Shown in pieces: positions 45,296 to 55,037 of a stretch of DNA of 64,000 nt. The stretch is from positions 1 to 64,000 of the forward strand of contig NZ_JAGSOA010000002.1 in assembly GCF_019754935.1 (NCBI RefSeq), in the 5' to 3' direction. This DNA comes from Corynebacterium parakroppenstedtii (GTDB taxonomy: Bacteria; Actinomycetota; Actinomycetes; Mycobacteriales; Mycobacteriaceae). Numbering within the stretch: position 1 is the stretch's first letter; each line of letters starts with the position of its first letter. Position numbers and translations under genes: made by a program. Below the pieces are notes generated by a model, which did no database searches, was not told the origin of the DNA, and saw only the letters and a list, made by a program, of their open reading frames with translations.

Positions 45296-46429
45296 ATGGT
45301 TGAGAATCCTCGAGAGGTATCCAGTAGCTCCCCCGACGACCGCCACGGCGACAAAATGCCGCAGGACCAGCGGGAATCGTCGGCTAACGCAGGTCAGCAG
45401 CACACCTCACGAGAGGAGCCCTTCTCACACCATTATTCGTTACGACGGGCCCATCGCTCGTCATCGCGAGCGCCCCGAGCCCACGAGCGGAGGCTCTCGC
45501 GGCGTTCATTCCTCGTCGCCGGAATGGGAGCAGGCGTGGCCTTAGGGTTGGCGGCATGTTCATCGTCCAGCGGCGACGGTGAAAACGCCGAGGCAGAGTC
45601 GTCCCAGAAATCGTCGGACAAAAGTGCCGGCACGCACGATACGTCGAAAATTATTGCCCTGAACACTGGGCAGATCGACGGGCTCCTGGCGTTAGGCATA
45701 ACCCCGGTGGGGATGGGAGTTGCCAACGCTCAGGCATCGTCGTCCGAGAGCATTCCTCAATACATCAAGGACAAGTTCGGCGACAAGTACGACCTTGACT
45801 CCATCACCATCGTCGGGCAGCGGACGCAGCCTGACATGGAGAAAATAGCTGCGCTTCACCCCACCCTCATTTTGGCGAATGACAGGACGAGCAAGGATGT
45901 CCTTGACCAGCTGAAATCGATTGCTCCCGTGGTGATGGGCAAGGGTGGGGCCGAGAACTGGAAGGACGATTTCCGGACCATTGCGGACGCCGTGGGGAAG
46001 CGCGATGACGCGCAGCGGCTGATTGACGACCATGAGGATGCCGTTGCTGAATGGAAGAAGGACCGCGGGACATCGCCCACCGTGTCCCTGATTAGGAACA
46101 AGGGAACCGACTATCTGATGCTGGGACCTCTATCGTTGGCCGGGCAGGTATTGAAAGATGGGGGATGTAACCGGCCGACGTCTCAGCGTTTCGAGGATAA
46201 AGTGTCGCACCCGATTTCGTCGGAAAACCTTGACCAGCTTGACGCGGATTATCTGTTCTACGGTTTTAATGCCAAAGGCGAAAAGCTCACGAAAGATGCT
46301 TTGTGGGGGAACTTGGACGTTGTGAAGAATGGTCACGCTGTCGGGGTGGACCCGGATCCGTGGTTCCTCAATGCATCGGTGGTGGCGGCCAATTACATTT
46401 TGGATGAGCTCAAAAAGACTGTGAAGTAA
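45296..46429 (+). CDS. iron-siderophore ABC transporter substrate-binding lipoprotein
   Basis: A 377-residue class III (FecB/FepB-like) binding protein. A long ~60-residue basic leader ends in a twin-arginine motif (SRRSFLV), a hydrophobic stretch and a lipobox LAAC, so it is exported folded by Tat and lipid-anchored. The core shows IIALNTGQIDGLLALGITPVGM, a TLILANDRTS half and a C-terminal WLN-like end. The start directly behind the DtxR box supports ATG 45296. It converges on the ABC importer genes at 46486-49591, which it most likely serves. Confidence 0.87.
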   Translation: MVENPREVSSSSPDDRHGDKMPQDQRESSANAGQQHTSREEPFSHHYSLRRAHRSSSRAPRAHERRLSRRSFLVAGMGAGVALGLAACSSSSGDGENAEAESSQKSSDKSAGTHDTSKIIALNTGQIDGLLALGITPVGMGVANAQASSSESIPQYIKDKFGDKYDLDSITIVGQRTQPDMEKIAALHPTLILANDRTSKDVLDQLKSIAPVVMGKGGAENWKDDFRTIADAVGKRDDAQRLIDDHEDAVAEWKKDRGTSPTVSLIRNKGTDYLMLGPLSLAGQVLKDGGCNRPTSQRFEDKVSHPISSENLDQLDADYLFYGFNAKGEKLTKDALWGNLDVVKNGHAVGVDPDPWFLNASVVAANYILDELKKTVK

Positions 46430-46455
46430 AGCTCGTGGAATAAAACCGCCACTTA

Positions 46456-46487
46456 AAACCGCCGTGGAGTAAAAACTACGGCGGTTT
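46456..46487. terminator. bidirectional terminator between binding protein and ABC genes
   Basis: AAACCGCCGT (46456-46465) pairs perfectly with ACGGCGGTTT (46478-46487). An A-rich left side and T-rich right side give U tails in both directions, fitting the convergent genes. Confidence 0.85.
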
Positions 46488-47397
46488 ATTTCGATGCAGA
46501 GTTCAGCACCTCGGGCTTCCGTGGCACCACCAAAGGTGCGTCAGCGCATTCCGGATCCTCAATGACTCTGGCGTCCAGCCCAAATGATGATTCCAACAGC
46601 TCCTCGGTGAGAACCTCGGATGGCTTTCCGGCCGCTGTTACCTGCCCGTCGGCCATCACGATCACGTTGTCGGAATAGCGCGCGGCCAAATTCAAATCGT
46701 GCAGCACCATCACCACGGTCCGTCCCAAGCGGTGCTTCAGCTCGGTGACCAGATTCAGCACTTCAATCGAGTGGGAGAGGTCAAGGTAGGTCGTCGGCTC
46801 GTCCAGGAACAACACCTCGGTGTCCTGGGCCAACACCATAGAGATCCACACACGCTGACGCTGTCCACCTGACAGCGACGACACTGGTCGGTCCGCCAAA
46901 TCGGCAACGTGGGTGAGTTCAAGCGCCCGCGCTACTTCCTCTTCATCGTCCGACGACCATTGCCGGAACCACGACTGGTGGGGGTGTCGTCCTCGGGCGA
47001 CCAGGTCGCTCACCACGACGCCGGGGGGAGCGATGGGTGACTGTGGTAGCACACCAATCCGCTGTGCTAGTTCTTTTCGACGCAGCGACCGGACGTCGAC
47101 GTCGTCAAGCATGATTGACCCCGAGGAGGAAATCAGCTGAGCTGCAGCCCTCAACAGAGTGGATTTACCACAACCATTGGGCCCAATAATGGTTGTGACA
47201 GCTCCGCCCGGAATGGACGCATCCAAGTTGGGAATAACGTTGCGATCCCCGTACGAGACCCTCAGGCCAGACAATGTCAGTGAACCTGCCGGGGCTGCGT
47301 CGTGTAGAAGAGCCTCGTGTCGCGGCGTCGAGTGTCCTGCAGGCTGCGCGGGTGTGGAGCCTGACGCACTGGATGACGAGTTCATGGTGTGGCTCAT
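46486..47397 (-). CDS. iron-siderophore ABC transporter ATP-binding protein
   Basis: A 303-residue FepC/FecE-type ATPase. Walker A GPNGCGKST, Q-loop LPQSP, the signature LSGGQRQRVW, Walker B VLFLDEPTTYLDL and the switch His in VLHDLN are all present. An N-terminal ~35-residue Ser/Pro/Ala-rich stretch precedes the domain. The start overlaps the upstream permease stop by 4 bp (ATGA), so translation is coupled. It is the last gene of the three-gene importer operon. Confidence 0.93.
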   Translation of the reverse strand: MSHTMNSSSSASGSTPAQPAGHSTPRHEALLHDAAPAGSLTLSGLRVSYGDRNVIPNLDASIPGGAVTTIIGPNGCGKSTLLRAAAQLISSSGSIMLDDVDVRSLRRKELAQRIGVLPQSPIAPPGVVVSDLVARGRHPHQSWFRQWSSDDEEEVARALELTHVADLADRPVSSLSGGQRQRVWISMVLAQDTEVLFLDEPTTYLDLSHSIEVLNLVTELKHRLGRTVVMVLHDLNLAARYSDNVIVMADGQVTAAGKPSEVLTEELLESSFGLDARVIEDPECADAPLVVPRKPEVLNSASK

Positions 47398-48485
47398 ACC
47401 GTGGCCTTTCGTGACGTGCGGACAAGGAGGTAGATAAGGAATACGCCACCGATCGCTGAGGTGAGCAAACCGACGGGAAGCTCCGTGGGAAGAATCGTCT
47501 GGGTAGCAATATCGGCCAGGAGCAAAAGCACCGAGCCGGTGAGGACTGAGGTAAACAACGGTGGGGCAGAAGTGCCGGCTAAACGCATCGCCACTTGGGG
47601 CGCAACGAAAGCGATGAAACCGATCGGACCACCGGCCGAGACCGCAAAGGCAGCCAACACCACCGACACAACGAGGATCGCGGCATCAACCAGCCTTCGG
47701 GGCTGGCCCAAGGAAGATGCCAGGTCGGGGCCTAGTTGCGATGCGCGAAGTTCAAAAGAAATCCAGACGCAGATGATGATGCAGATTCCCAGAACGATCA
47801 TGACAGGCCGCAAACGGTTCCATGTGACCGAAGAAAGCGAGCCCGTCAGCCAGAATTTGGCAGCAGCTGCGTCGCTCGTTTCGGCACGAATCATGAGGAA
47901 GTGGATATATGAGTTGAGCAGCGCGGTGACCACGATGCCTAACAAGACCAATCGATAAATATCCATCTGGCGGCCACGGAAACCGATGAGCCACATGAGA
48001 ACAGTCGTGCCCAGGGCCCCCATTAATGCAGCGGCCGGGATGCCTGCTCCGGCAAGCCACCCGGCGAAGCCACTCCCTGAACCCAGCACGATGACTGTCA
48101 CGGCAGCTGCAGAAGCACCGGATGTCACGCCTAAAATGTCAGGGCTGGCTAGGGCATTGCGGGTCACCGACTGCGTGAGCGCACCAGAGAGTGCCAGGGC
48201 TGCCCCAACAATCACAGCGGATAGTGCGCGAGGCATTCGCCACTCGAACACAACCAATTGCTCAATACGCGAGCCGCCGCCCGTAAAAACGACGGACAAA
48301 ACGTCCATAGGGGCGATAGGGAAATCACCGATACCAATCGCCACAGCGAAGAGGAAAATCCCAACTATGGCAAGGGCTAGACACACCAACAATGGGCGAG
48401 GCGACAGCACACCCGACACGGGACCCCACTGAAACGCCCTCCGGTGGTGCGGTAAACGAACCTTACTCTGTTGTGGTGTCGTCAT
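47394..48485 (-). CDS. iron-siderophore ABC transporter permease (second)
   Basis: A 363-residue FecCD-family permease with about nine to ten membrane helices. Family landmarks are RMPRALSAVIVGAALALSGA near residue 80, NALASPDILGVTSGA, and VSAGGPIGFIAFVAPQVAMR near residue 290, the coupling region that contacts the ATPase. Overlaps by 4 bp with both neighbours (ATGA junctions). Forms the membrane pair with the permease at 48482. Confidence 0.93.
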   Translation of the reverse strand: MTTPQQSKVRLPHHRRAFQWGPVSGVLSPRPLLVCLALAIVGIFLFAVAIGIGDFPIAPMDVLSVVFTGGGSRIEQLVVFEWRMPRALSAVIVGAALALSGALTQSVTRNALASPDILGVTSGASAAAVTVIVLGSGSGFAGWLAGAGIPAAALMGALGTTVLMWLIGFRGRQMDIYRLVLLGIVVTALLNSYIHFLMIRAETSDAAAAKFWLTGSLSSVTWNRLRPVMIVLGICIIICVWISFELRASQLGPDLASSLGQPRRLVDAAILVVSVVLAAFAVSAGGPIGFIAFVAPQVAMRLAGTSAPPLFTSVLTGSVLLLLADIATQTILPTELPVGLLTSAIGGVFLIYLLVRTSRKATV

Positions 48486-49591
48486 ACTTCCACCACCTTG
48501 TTACGGCTGATGAGGTAAATGAAGAACGGTGCGCCCACGAATGCGAGGACGATACCAACCTCCACTTCGCCCGGGCGCGCGATGAGGCGGCCCACAATAT
48601 CGGCTACAAGCACCAGAACAGCCCCCGTCAACGCCGAATAGGGCAATATCCAGCGATAATCCGGACCTGTGATGGAACGGACAACATGCGGCACAACCAA
48701 TCCAACGAACCCGATAGGTCCCGCCGCAGCCGTCGCCGCTCCCGCCAGCAACGCGATAAGTAGGACGCCGACGATTCTGGACCGCCCGACATGAACTCCC
48801 AATGACGTCGCAGCGTCGTCACCCAGGTTAAGAAGATTGAGAGTGGGCCCGGTGGCGAAGGCAGCAATAAGTGCCACCGCGATCACCGGGGCTGAGACCA
48901 TCACGACGTTCATATCGCGGCCGGCAATCGAGCCCACCGTCCAAAAACGCATGCGATTCAGGTTGTCGTTGTTGGTGAGAACCAAACCGCTGGTTAATGA
49001 CGACAACACAGCGGCCAGCGCGGCACCGCCGAGAACCAAGTTCAAGGGGCTAGCCGTCGCTTTCCCCACAGAGGCCAAGCCGAACACTAAGGCTGTGGCA
49101 GAGATTGCTCCACCGAACGCCCAGAGCGTCGTCGCGACGTTCCCGGTTACTCCGAAGAATGCGAAACTCGTGACCACCGCGAAGGCCGCTCCGGCCGAAA
49201 CCCCCAAAATGCCGGGATCCGCAAGCGGATTGCGGGTATGCCCCTGAATCAGCGCCCCCGCGCATCCAAGTGCCATCCCAACAATCACACCGAGCAGGGC
49301 GCGGGGAATGCGGAGGTCGATGATCACCCGCGTATCGGTATCGCTATTTGAAAAATCGGATGATGATGAGAAATGGCTGAGAACGTCCCATACCTTAGGC
49401 AAAGGGATGCTCCGTGACCCCAGTGCCATCGCAGCGCATAAACACACTGCAAGCAGCACGAGTAAAACAACCAGGCCGGTAATCCGACGCACATAGAGGC
49501 GTCGGCCGGCCTTGCTGCTACCAGGTGGCTGGGGTGAGCCATCGGCGGACGTCGGTGTCGGCGAAGCCGCCGGTGAATGAGTAACAGTCAT
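48482..49591 (-). CDS. iron-siderophore ABC transporter permease (first)
   Basis: A 369-residue FecCD-family permease, first gene of the importer operon. RIPRALLGVIVGMALGCAGAL, NPLADPGILGVSAGA and AAAGPIGFVGLVVPHVVR show the family. A ~25-residue hydrophilic N terminus precedes the first helix. No clear ribosome site stands before ATG 49591. Two DtxR-like boxes lie about 90-130 bp upstream, at 49677-49695 and 49703-49721, consistent with iron repression. Confidence 0.92.
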   Translation of the reverse strand: MTVTHSPAASPTPTSADGSPQPPGSSKAGRRLYVRRITGLVVLLVLLAVCLCAAMALGSRSIPLPKVWDVLSHFSSSSDFSNSDTDTRVIIDLRIPRALLGVIVGMALGCAGALIQGHTRNPLADPGILGVSAGAAFAVVTSFAFFGVTGNVATTLWAFGGAISATALVFGLASVGKATASPLNLVLGGAALAAVLSSLTSGLVLTNNDNLNRMRFWTVGSIAGRDMNVVMVSAPVIAVALIAAFATGPTLNLLNLGDDAATSLGVHVGRSRIVGVLLIALLAGAATAAAGPIGFVGLVVPHVVRSITGPDYRWILPYSALTGAVLVLVADIVGRLIARPGEVEVGIVLAFVGAPFFIYLISRNKVVEV

Positions 49592-49676
49592 AAGTGAGAG
49601 CGCAAATCAGTCAAGTGTGAACATCAATGGTCAGTGGCACTATGTCTATGCCGCGATATCTGTATGCACAGTATCA

Positions 49677-49721
49677 GGCCATAGCCTAACCTGAGTGCCC
49701 ACATAGCTTAGCCCTAGCTTA
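49677..49721 (-). promoter_or_regulatory. two adjacent DtxR-like boxes upstream of the ABC importer operon
   Basis: On the minus strand AGGTTAGGCTA (within 49677-49695) matches 11 central positions of the DtxR consensus. ATAGCTTAGCCCTAGCTTA at 49703-49721 matches about 13 of 19. They lie between the importer start and the pgi stop codon. Tandem boxes are usual in strongly iron-repressed promoters. Confidence 0.55.
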
Positions 49722-49735
49722 TGACATGGCGGAAT

Positions 49736-51406
49736 CTACTTTCGATTTTCCCGGTACCACGAGATCAGAGAGTCTGTGCTGGCATCCCCGGTATCGACGC
49801 CTTTCTCTCCGGTGACGGCGGGCAGAAGCTCGCCGGCCTGCTTCTTACCCAACTCGACGCCCCACTGGTCGAAGGAGTTAATAGACCAGATTGTGCCCTC
49901 GGTGAAGACAATGTGCTCGTACAAAGCGATCAGCTGCCCAAGCACCGACGGCGTGAGAGCCGGCGCCAAGATCGTCGTCGTGGGTCGGTTGCTCGGCATG
50001 ACCTTGTGAGGAACGATGCTGGGATCCACGCCTTCCGCGGCAATTTCGTCGGCAGTTTTACCGAAAGCCAGAACCTTCGTTTGCGCGAAGAAGTTCGACA
50101 TGAGCAGGTCATGCATGCTGCCCGTGCCGTCCGCCGTGGGGAGGTCATCGTTGGGGGTAGCAAACCCGATGAAGTCAGCTGGTACCAGCTGGGTCCCCTG
50201 GTGGAGCAATTGGAAGAAGGCGTGCTGGCCGTTTGTTCCGGGCTCGCCCCAGTAGATCTCACCTGTTGGTGCGGTGACCGGGGTGCCGTCGATACGAACG
50301 GACTTGCCGTTCGATTCCATCGTCAGCTGCTGGAGGTAGGCAGGGAAACGTGCTAGGTCCTGGGAATATGGCAGCACCGCGTGGGATTGTGCGCCCAAGA
50401 AGTCGTCATACCAGACACCGAGGAGCCCCATAAGAACGGGGACGTTCTTCTCCAATGGGGTGTTCCGGAAGTGCTCATCGACGGCGTGGAAGCCCTCTAA
50501 GAAGCTCATGAAGTTCTGCGGTCCGACCACGGCCATGAGCGAGAGCCCGATGGCGGAGTCCACCGAGTAGCGGCCACCAACCCAGTCCCAGAATCCGAAC
50601 ATGTTGTTGGTGTCGATGCCGAATTCGGAGACCTTTTCAGCGTTCGTCGAGACCGCGACGAAGTGCTTGGCGATGGCATCATTTGCTTCATCGGTCCCGT
50701 CTTCCAGGTGGAGGCTGTCGAGGAACCATCGACGCGCCGCATGCGCATTGGCCAGCGTCTCTTGCGTCGTAAAGGTTTTCGACGCGACGACGAAGAGCGT
50801 CTCTGCGGGATCGAGGTCAGCGACCTTTGAGGTGAAGTCAGCCGGATCGACATTGGAGACGAAGCGTCCCGAAATTCCTGCGGTGGCGAAGCTGCGGAGA
50901 GCCTGCGTTGCCATAGCAGGGCCGAGGTCGGACCCGCCGATGCCGATATTCACCACAGTTTTAATCGTGTGGCCGGTGACGCCCAGCCATTCGCCGGACC
51001 GCAAGGCATGCGCAAAGTCGCGCATCCGTGCCAGGACGTCGTGTACGTCGGCGGCGACGTTCTGCTCATCGACGTGCAAGGACTCTTCGGCGGGAAGACG
51101 TAGCGCCGTGTGCAGCACTGCTCGGTCTTCCGTCGAGTTGATATGCCGGCCGCTGAACATCGCGTCGCGATGGTCCTCGAGGTTCGCCTTCTTCGCGAGG
51201 GCGATCAATGCCTTGAGGGTGTCGTCGTTAATAAGATTTTTGGACAAGTCAACGTGCAGGTCAGCCACGGAAAAGCTGAGGTTCTTCGCGCGATCCTGGT
51301 CGTCGGCGAACAAGTCGCGCAACGTTGTTGACTCGATTGATTTCGCGTTGTCCTTCAGCGCGGACCATTCGTCGGTCGCGGTGATATCTGGCAATGGTGA
51401 ATTCAT
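49736..51406 (-). CDS. pgi: glucose-6-phosphate isomerase
   Basis: A 556-residue Pgi interconverting glucose- and fructose-6-phosphate. Visible signatures: [16 protein letters not shown] with the phosphate loop, [28 protein letters not shown] and the C-terminal [13 protein letters not shown]. Length is normal for the bacterial/eukaryotic long form. GAAGGA lies before the ATG. Single gene, with neighbours as in C. glutamicum (chorismate mutase and pcrA upstream). The 171 bp to the chorismate mutase gene hold no gene. Confidence 0.95.
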   Translation of the reverse strand: MNSPLPDITATDEWSALKDNAKSIESTTLRDLFADDQDRAKNLSFSVADLHVDLSKNLINDDTLKALIALAKKANLEDHRDAMFSGRHINSTEDRAVLHTALRLPAEESLHVDEQNVAADVHDVLARMRDFAHALRSGEWLGVTGHTIKTVVNIGIGGSDLGPAMATQALRSFATAGISGRFVSNVDPADFTSKVADLDPAETLFVVASKTFTTQETLANAHAARRWFLDSLHLEDGTDEANDAIAKHFVAVSTNAEKVSEFGIDTNNMFGFWDWVGGRYSVDSAIGLSLMAVVGPQNFMSFLEGFHAVDEHFRNTPLEKNVPVLMGLLGVWYDDFLGAQSHAVLPYSQDLARFPAYLQQLTMESNGKSVRIDGTPVTAPTGEIYWGEPGTNGQHAFFQLLHQGTQLVPADFIGFATPNDDLPTADGTGSMHDLLMSNFFAQTKVLAFGKTADEIAAEGVDPSIVPHKVMPSNRPTTTILAPALTPSVLGQLIALYEHIVFTEGTIWSINSFDQWGVELGKKQAGELLPAVTGEKGVDTGDASTDSLISWYRENRK

Positions 51407-51577
51407 TAAAAATCCTTCTTATCGACGATAACTGTGGCGCATTGAGGTCGTGTGCGCCCCCTGAGCCATGCTAGTCGCGAATCGGCAAGTCCACGGGCAA
51501 GCGGTTCACATGCTGCGGCTTTGATGGGTGGCCATGAGGGCCGGCCCGCATGTCGGGGGATGCGGGAATGTGGGGAT

Positions 51578-51889
51578 TTAGCCCAGCCGTCCCCGCCCCA
51601 TGCGGAGGAGCGCTGATGCGATGGCGGGACCTTCTGTCCCCAATTCCTCCCGGAACTCGTTGATGATCGCGACTTCTCGTGTGTGTACGAGGCGAGTTCC
51701 GCCCGACCCCATTCGCGATTGCCCGATGAGATGCGAGATCTCCGTGCGGCGTTTGATAGCAGAAATAATCGTGTTATCCAGCTGATTTATTTCTTTTCTT
51801 AGATCCTGGATACGTTCGTTCGATAACGGATCACTAGTTCCGCTAGTGACCTCGCTGGACGTAGACAGAGAATCGCGAGGCTCAGTCAT
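51578..51889 (-). CDS. chorismate mutase, AroQ type
   Basis: A 103-residue protein: a ~25-residue Ser/Thr-rich leader, then the all-helical AroQ-delta fold with RIQDLRKEINQLDNTIISAIKRR starting the first helix (Arg and Lys of the active site), an IGQSRMGSGGTR loop and a C-terminal helix ending LLRMGRGRLG. It converts chorismate to prephenate; in actinobacteria this small enzyme depends on a complex with DAHP synthase. ATG 51889 is preferred to 51961; CACAAT lies 7 nt before it. Confidence 0.85.
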   Translation of the reverse strand: MTEPRDSLSTSSEVTSGTSDPLSNERIQDLRKEINQLDNTIISAIKRRTEISHLIGQSRMGSGGTRLVHTREVAIINEFREELGTEGPAIASALLRMGRGRLG

Positions 51890-52015
51890 GGGTCTTATTG
51901 TGTCACACCTGGGTTGTAGGTTGGAGTGCGAGCGCGTGAAGCTGACTTTTCCGTACTTCACGGGATAACAACTCGCCTTGAGCTAGACAGATTTTATTAG
52001 GAAGAGATACGCACT

Positions 52016-54628
52016 ATGAACGATAGCCTTTCCACTCGCTTGCCGGATGGTGGGCCTTTGACTCCACAGCAGCTATTGGAAGGACTTAACCCACAGCAGC
52101 GGCAGGCGGTTGAACATGAGGGCTCTCCATTGCTCGTCGTCGCGGGGGCCGGTTCGGGAAAGACGGCAGTTCTCACTCGCCGGATCGCTTACCTCATTGG
52201 TGTTCGTGGGGTAGCGCCGTGGAATATCGTCGCTATCACCTTTACTAATAAAGCAGCAACGGAAATGAAGGACCGCGTCGCCGATCTCATTGGGCCGATT
52301 GCGGAACGTATGTGGGTCTCTACGTTCCACTCCATGTGCGTTCGTATTCTTCGTGCCCAAGCCAATCTTATTCCGGGTTTAAATACTAACTTCACTATTT
52401 ATGACAGTGATGATTCCCGACGTCTGCTCACGATGATCGCCCGCGATATGAACTTAGATTTAAAGCGTTTTGCTGCGCGGACGGTAGCGTCGGCGATTTC
52501 AAATCTTAAGAATGAATTACGCACTCCCGAAGAAGCGCTTGCCGACGCCGAAGAAGATAAGAACCCGTTTAATGAGACAGTCGCGCAGATCTTCGCCGAG
52601 TATCAGAAGCGTCTGCGTGCATCGAATGCTGTTGATTTCGATGATTTAATCGGCGAAGTTGTTCGTATTTTCCGAGAATACCCGGAAGTGGCACTTTATT
52701 ACCGACGACGTTTCCGTCACGTGTTGGTGGACGAGTACCAGGATACGAACCATGCTCAGTATGTATTGGTCTCGACGTTAGTGGGAGACGAGCGCTCTGA
52801 GGGGGACGCTATTCCGCCGAGTGAGTTATGTGTCGTGGGCGACGCTGACCAGTCAATTTATGCTTTCCGTGGGGCTACGATTCGCAACATTGAAGAGTTC
52901 GAGCGCGATTATCCCCACGCAGAAACAATTTTGTTAGAGCAGAATTACCGTTCCACCCAAACGATTCTTTCTGCTGCTAACGCTGTGATTTCCCAAAACT
53001 CTGGACGCCGTGAGAAGAATTTATGGACGGCGTTGGGGGAGGGTGAACGAATTGTCGGATATGTGGCCGACAATGAGCACGATGAAGCCCGATTTGTGGC
53101 GCGTGAAATTGATCAGTTAGTTGACAACTCCACCATTAATTATGGCGATATCGCGGTTTTCTACCGAACCAATAATGCGTCCCGGGCGTTGGAAGATATC
53201 TTTATTCGCAATGGTCTTCCGTACAAGGTGGTCGGTGGGACGCGATTTTATGAGCGCAAAGAAATCCGAGACATCATTGCTTATCTTAAAGTTCTGGATA
53301 ATCCGGATGATTCGGTCAGCTTGCGACGGATAATAAACACTCCACGGCGAGGAATCGGTAACCGTGCTCTGTCTTTGCTCTCTCTGTACGCGGAAGATCA
53401 CGGCGTCAGTATGGGCGCCGCATTACGCGCCGCTGCCGACGGGGACATTCCAGCATTAGGATCGCGCGGTAATAAAGCGGTGGGCCGTTTTGTCGAGATG
53501 ATGGGCGGATTGCGCGACGATATTACCGATAACCAGCTGGTATCCCATGACGGGGATGACTTGGGCATTCCGGATCTGGGCGCGATTGTTAACGACGTGA
53601 TTGAACGAAGCGGTTATCTGGAAAGCCTGGAGGGATCGAATGACCCGCAGGATGGGGCCCGACTGGATAACCTCCGTGAGCTTGTCTCTGTGGCGCGGGA
53701 GTTCGCCTCCGAAGCTGCGCATCAGTTGGCTTATGAACGCATGCCTAGCTCTACCGCATCGGAGAGTGCCCCGGGTGCTGGCGCGGAGGATGCTTCCAGC
53801 GTCGATAGCGACGGCGTCGGGAGCGGCGGCACCGATAGCGGCGGAGGAATAGATACCGCAGGTGACGAAGGTTTTCTCGAGGAGGGCGAACCTCAGCCGG
53901 GGAGTTTGCAGGCGTTCTTGGAGCGTGTTTCCTTAGTGTCTGATGCGGATCAGATTCCTGATGAAGAAAACGGCGTGATCACTCTCATGACGCTCCACAC
54001 GGCGAAGGGGCTTGAATTCCCGGTCGTCTTCCTCACTGGTTGGGAGGACGGGCAGTTCCCGCACATGAGGGCGCTGGGTGATCCGTCAGAGCTATCGGAA
54101 GAACGACGCTTGGCTTATGTGGGCATTACGCGTGCGCAGCGTCGGTTGTATATTTCCCGAGCCGTGACCAGGGGATCCTGGGGTCAGCCGGTGAATAACC
54201 CTGCATCGAGGTTTATTGCGGAGATTCCCGAGGATCTCATCCATTGGGAACGCAAAGAACCTCAGCAAAGCTGGGATAGCGGCGACTGGTCTTTGGGATG
54301 GCCAGACAAGCCGACTTCCGGGTATCGACGGGGGAACTCTCGGTATCGTGGCTCTCAATATGGTGGCGCCGGTTCGTCGGCTCATGGTTCCGGTGGCCGG
54401 CGAGGTGCTGGGCGTGGAGTCGGTTCGTCCTCGGATCGTCGTTCGGGCACACCTGCGTCGGCGCTTCATCTCGAGGTCGGCGACCAAGTCAATCACGATA
54501 AATATGGGTTGGGAACTGTGGAATCAGTCTCAGGCCTTGGCAAGCACACCAGCGTGGTGATCAATTTCGGGAAGGAAGGCACCGTCCGCCTCATGCTGAT
54601 CGGCAACGTTCCTATGGAGAAGCTGTAA
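52016..54628 (+). CDS. pcrA: UvrD/PcrA-type ATP-dependent DNA helicase
   Basis: An 870-residue superfamily 1A 3'-5' helicase. Motif I AGAGSGKT ends at Thr50; later motifs DEYQDTN, VVGDADQSIYAFRGA, QNYRSTQ, LMTLHTAKGLEFPVVF and VGITRAQRRLY are intact. A Ser/Gly-rich acidic insert of about 45 residues (about 580-625) sits in the 2B/2A region, and the C terminus carries a Gly/Ser/Arg linker and a Tudor-like domain (VGDQVNHDKYGLGTV) that in PcrA binds RNA polymerase. It acts in nucleotide excision repair and clearing of stalled forks. AGGAAGAG precedes the ATG. Location matches uvrD1 (Rv0949). Confidence 0.93.
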   Translation: MNDSLSTRLPDGGPLTPQQLLEGLNPQQRQAVEHEGSPLLVVAGAGSGKTAVLTRRIAYLIGVRGVAPWNIVAITFTNKAATEMKDRVADLIGPIAERMWVSTFHSMCVRILRAQANLIPGLNTNFTIYDSDDSRRLLTMIARDMNLDLKRFAARTVASAISNLKNELRTPEEALADAEEDKNPFNETVAQIFAEYQKRLRASNAVDFDDLIGEVVRIFREYPEVALYYRRRFRHVLVDEYQDTNHAQYVLVSTLVGDERSEGDAIPPSELCVVGDADQSIYAFRGATIRNIEEFERDYPHAETILLEQNYRSTQTILSAANAVISQNSGRREKNLWTALGEGERIVGYVADNEHDEARFVAREIDQLVDNSTINYGDIAVFYRTNNASRALEDIFIRNGLPYKVVGGTRFYERKEIRDIIAYLKVLDNPDDSVSLRRIINTPRRGIGNRALSLLSLYAEDHGVSMGAALRAAADGDIPALGSRGNKAVGRFVEMMGGLRDDITDNQLVSHDGDDLGIPDLGAIVNDVIERSGYLESLEGSNDPQDGARLDNLRELVSVAREFASEAAHQLAYERMPSSTASESAPGAGAEDASSVDSDGVGSGGTDSGGGIDTAGDEGFLEEGEPQPGSLQAFLERVSLVSDADQIPDEENGVITLMTLHTAKGLEFPVVFLTGWEDGQFPHMRALGDPSELSEERRLAYVGITRAQRRLYISRAVTRGSWGQPVNNPASRFIAEIPEDLIHWERKEPQQSWDSGDWSLGWPDKPTSGYRRGNSRYRGSQYGGAGSSAHGSGGRRGAGRGVGSSSDRRSGTPASALHLEVGDQVNHDKYGLGTVESVSGLGKHTSVVINFGKEGTVRLMLIGNVPMEKL

Positions 54629-55037
54629 GAGTGTCTACTGGATGCACTTGCGGGGGAGGGGCGTGCGCTGTGGCCGGCCGGCGAGGGACGGACAACGTCG
54701 GCCGGCGAAGCCGGGGATATCGGGATACAGGAATATGTGAATAGGGCTATACGACAAATCTGTGTCCGCATGCTGGAAAACTGCGGGAGGATATCGCGGT
54801 CTCTTGTGAAAACTGTGGGGGCATATGGGCGAAAAATGGCCGAAAATTGGCCATATACCTCCGCACTTTTACTTTTGGGCGCATATTCCCCCGCACTTTT
54901 CGGGCTCTAGGTGTAATTTCCCTGCAGTTTTCCGTGTGCTGGCTCCTTCTTCCGCGTGTCGGTGCTTCGCGCCCCAGGATTCTGTCCGCACCGCCTTCTC
55001 TGTGTCGTATTACCCTGCGAATGCCTCGGTCCGCGAC
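54629..55037. repeat. gene-free gap with five copies of a ~23-bp imperfect repeat
   Basis: No gene is seen. Five related elements with the core GAAAACTGCGGGGGNATATG occur: 54775-54799 and 54808-54831 on the plus strand, then 54849-54870, 54877-54900 and 54911-54933 on the minus strand. Between the two orientations ATGGCC and GGCCAT form a central stem (about 54836-54854). The arrangement, two forward and three reverse, makes a large imperfect inverted repeat. The last ~100 bp before the terminator show nothing recognisable. Confidence 0.75.
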
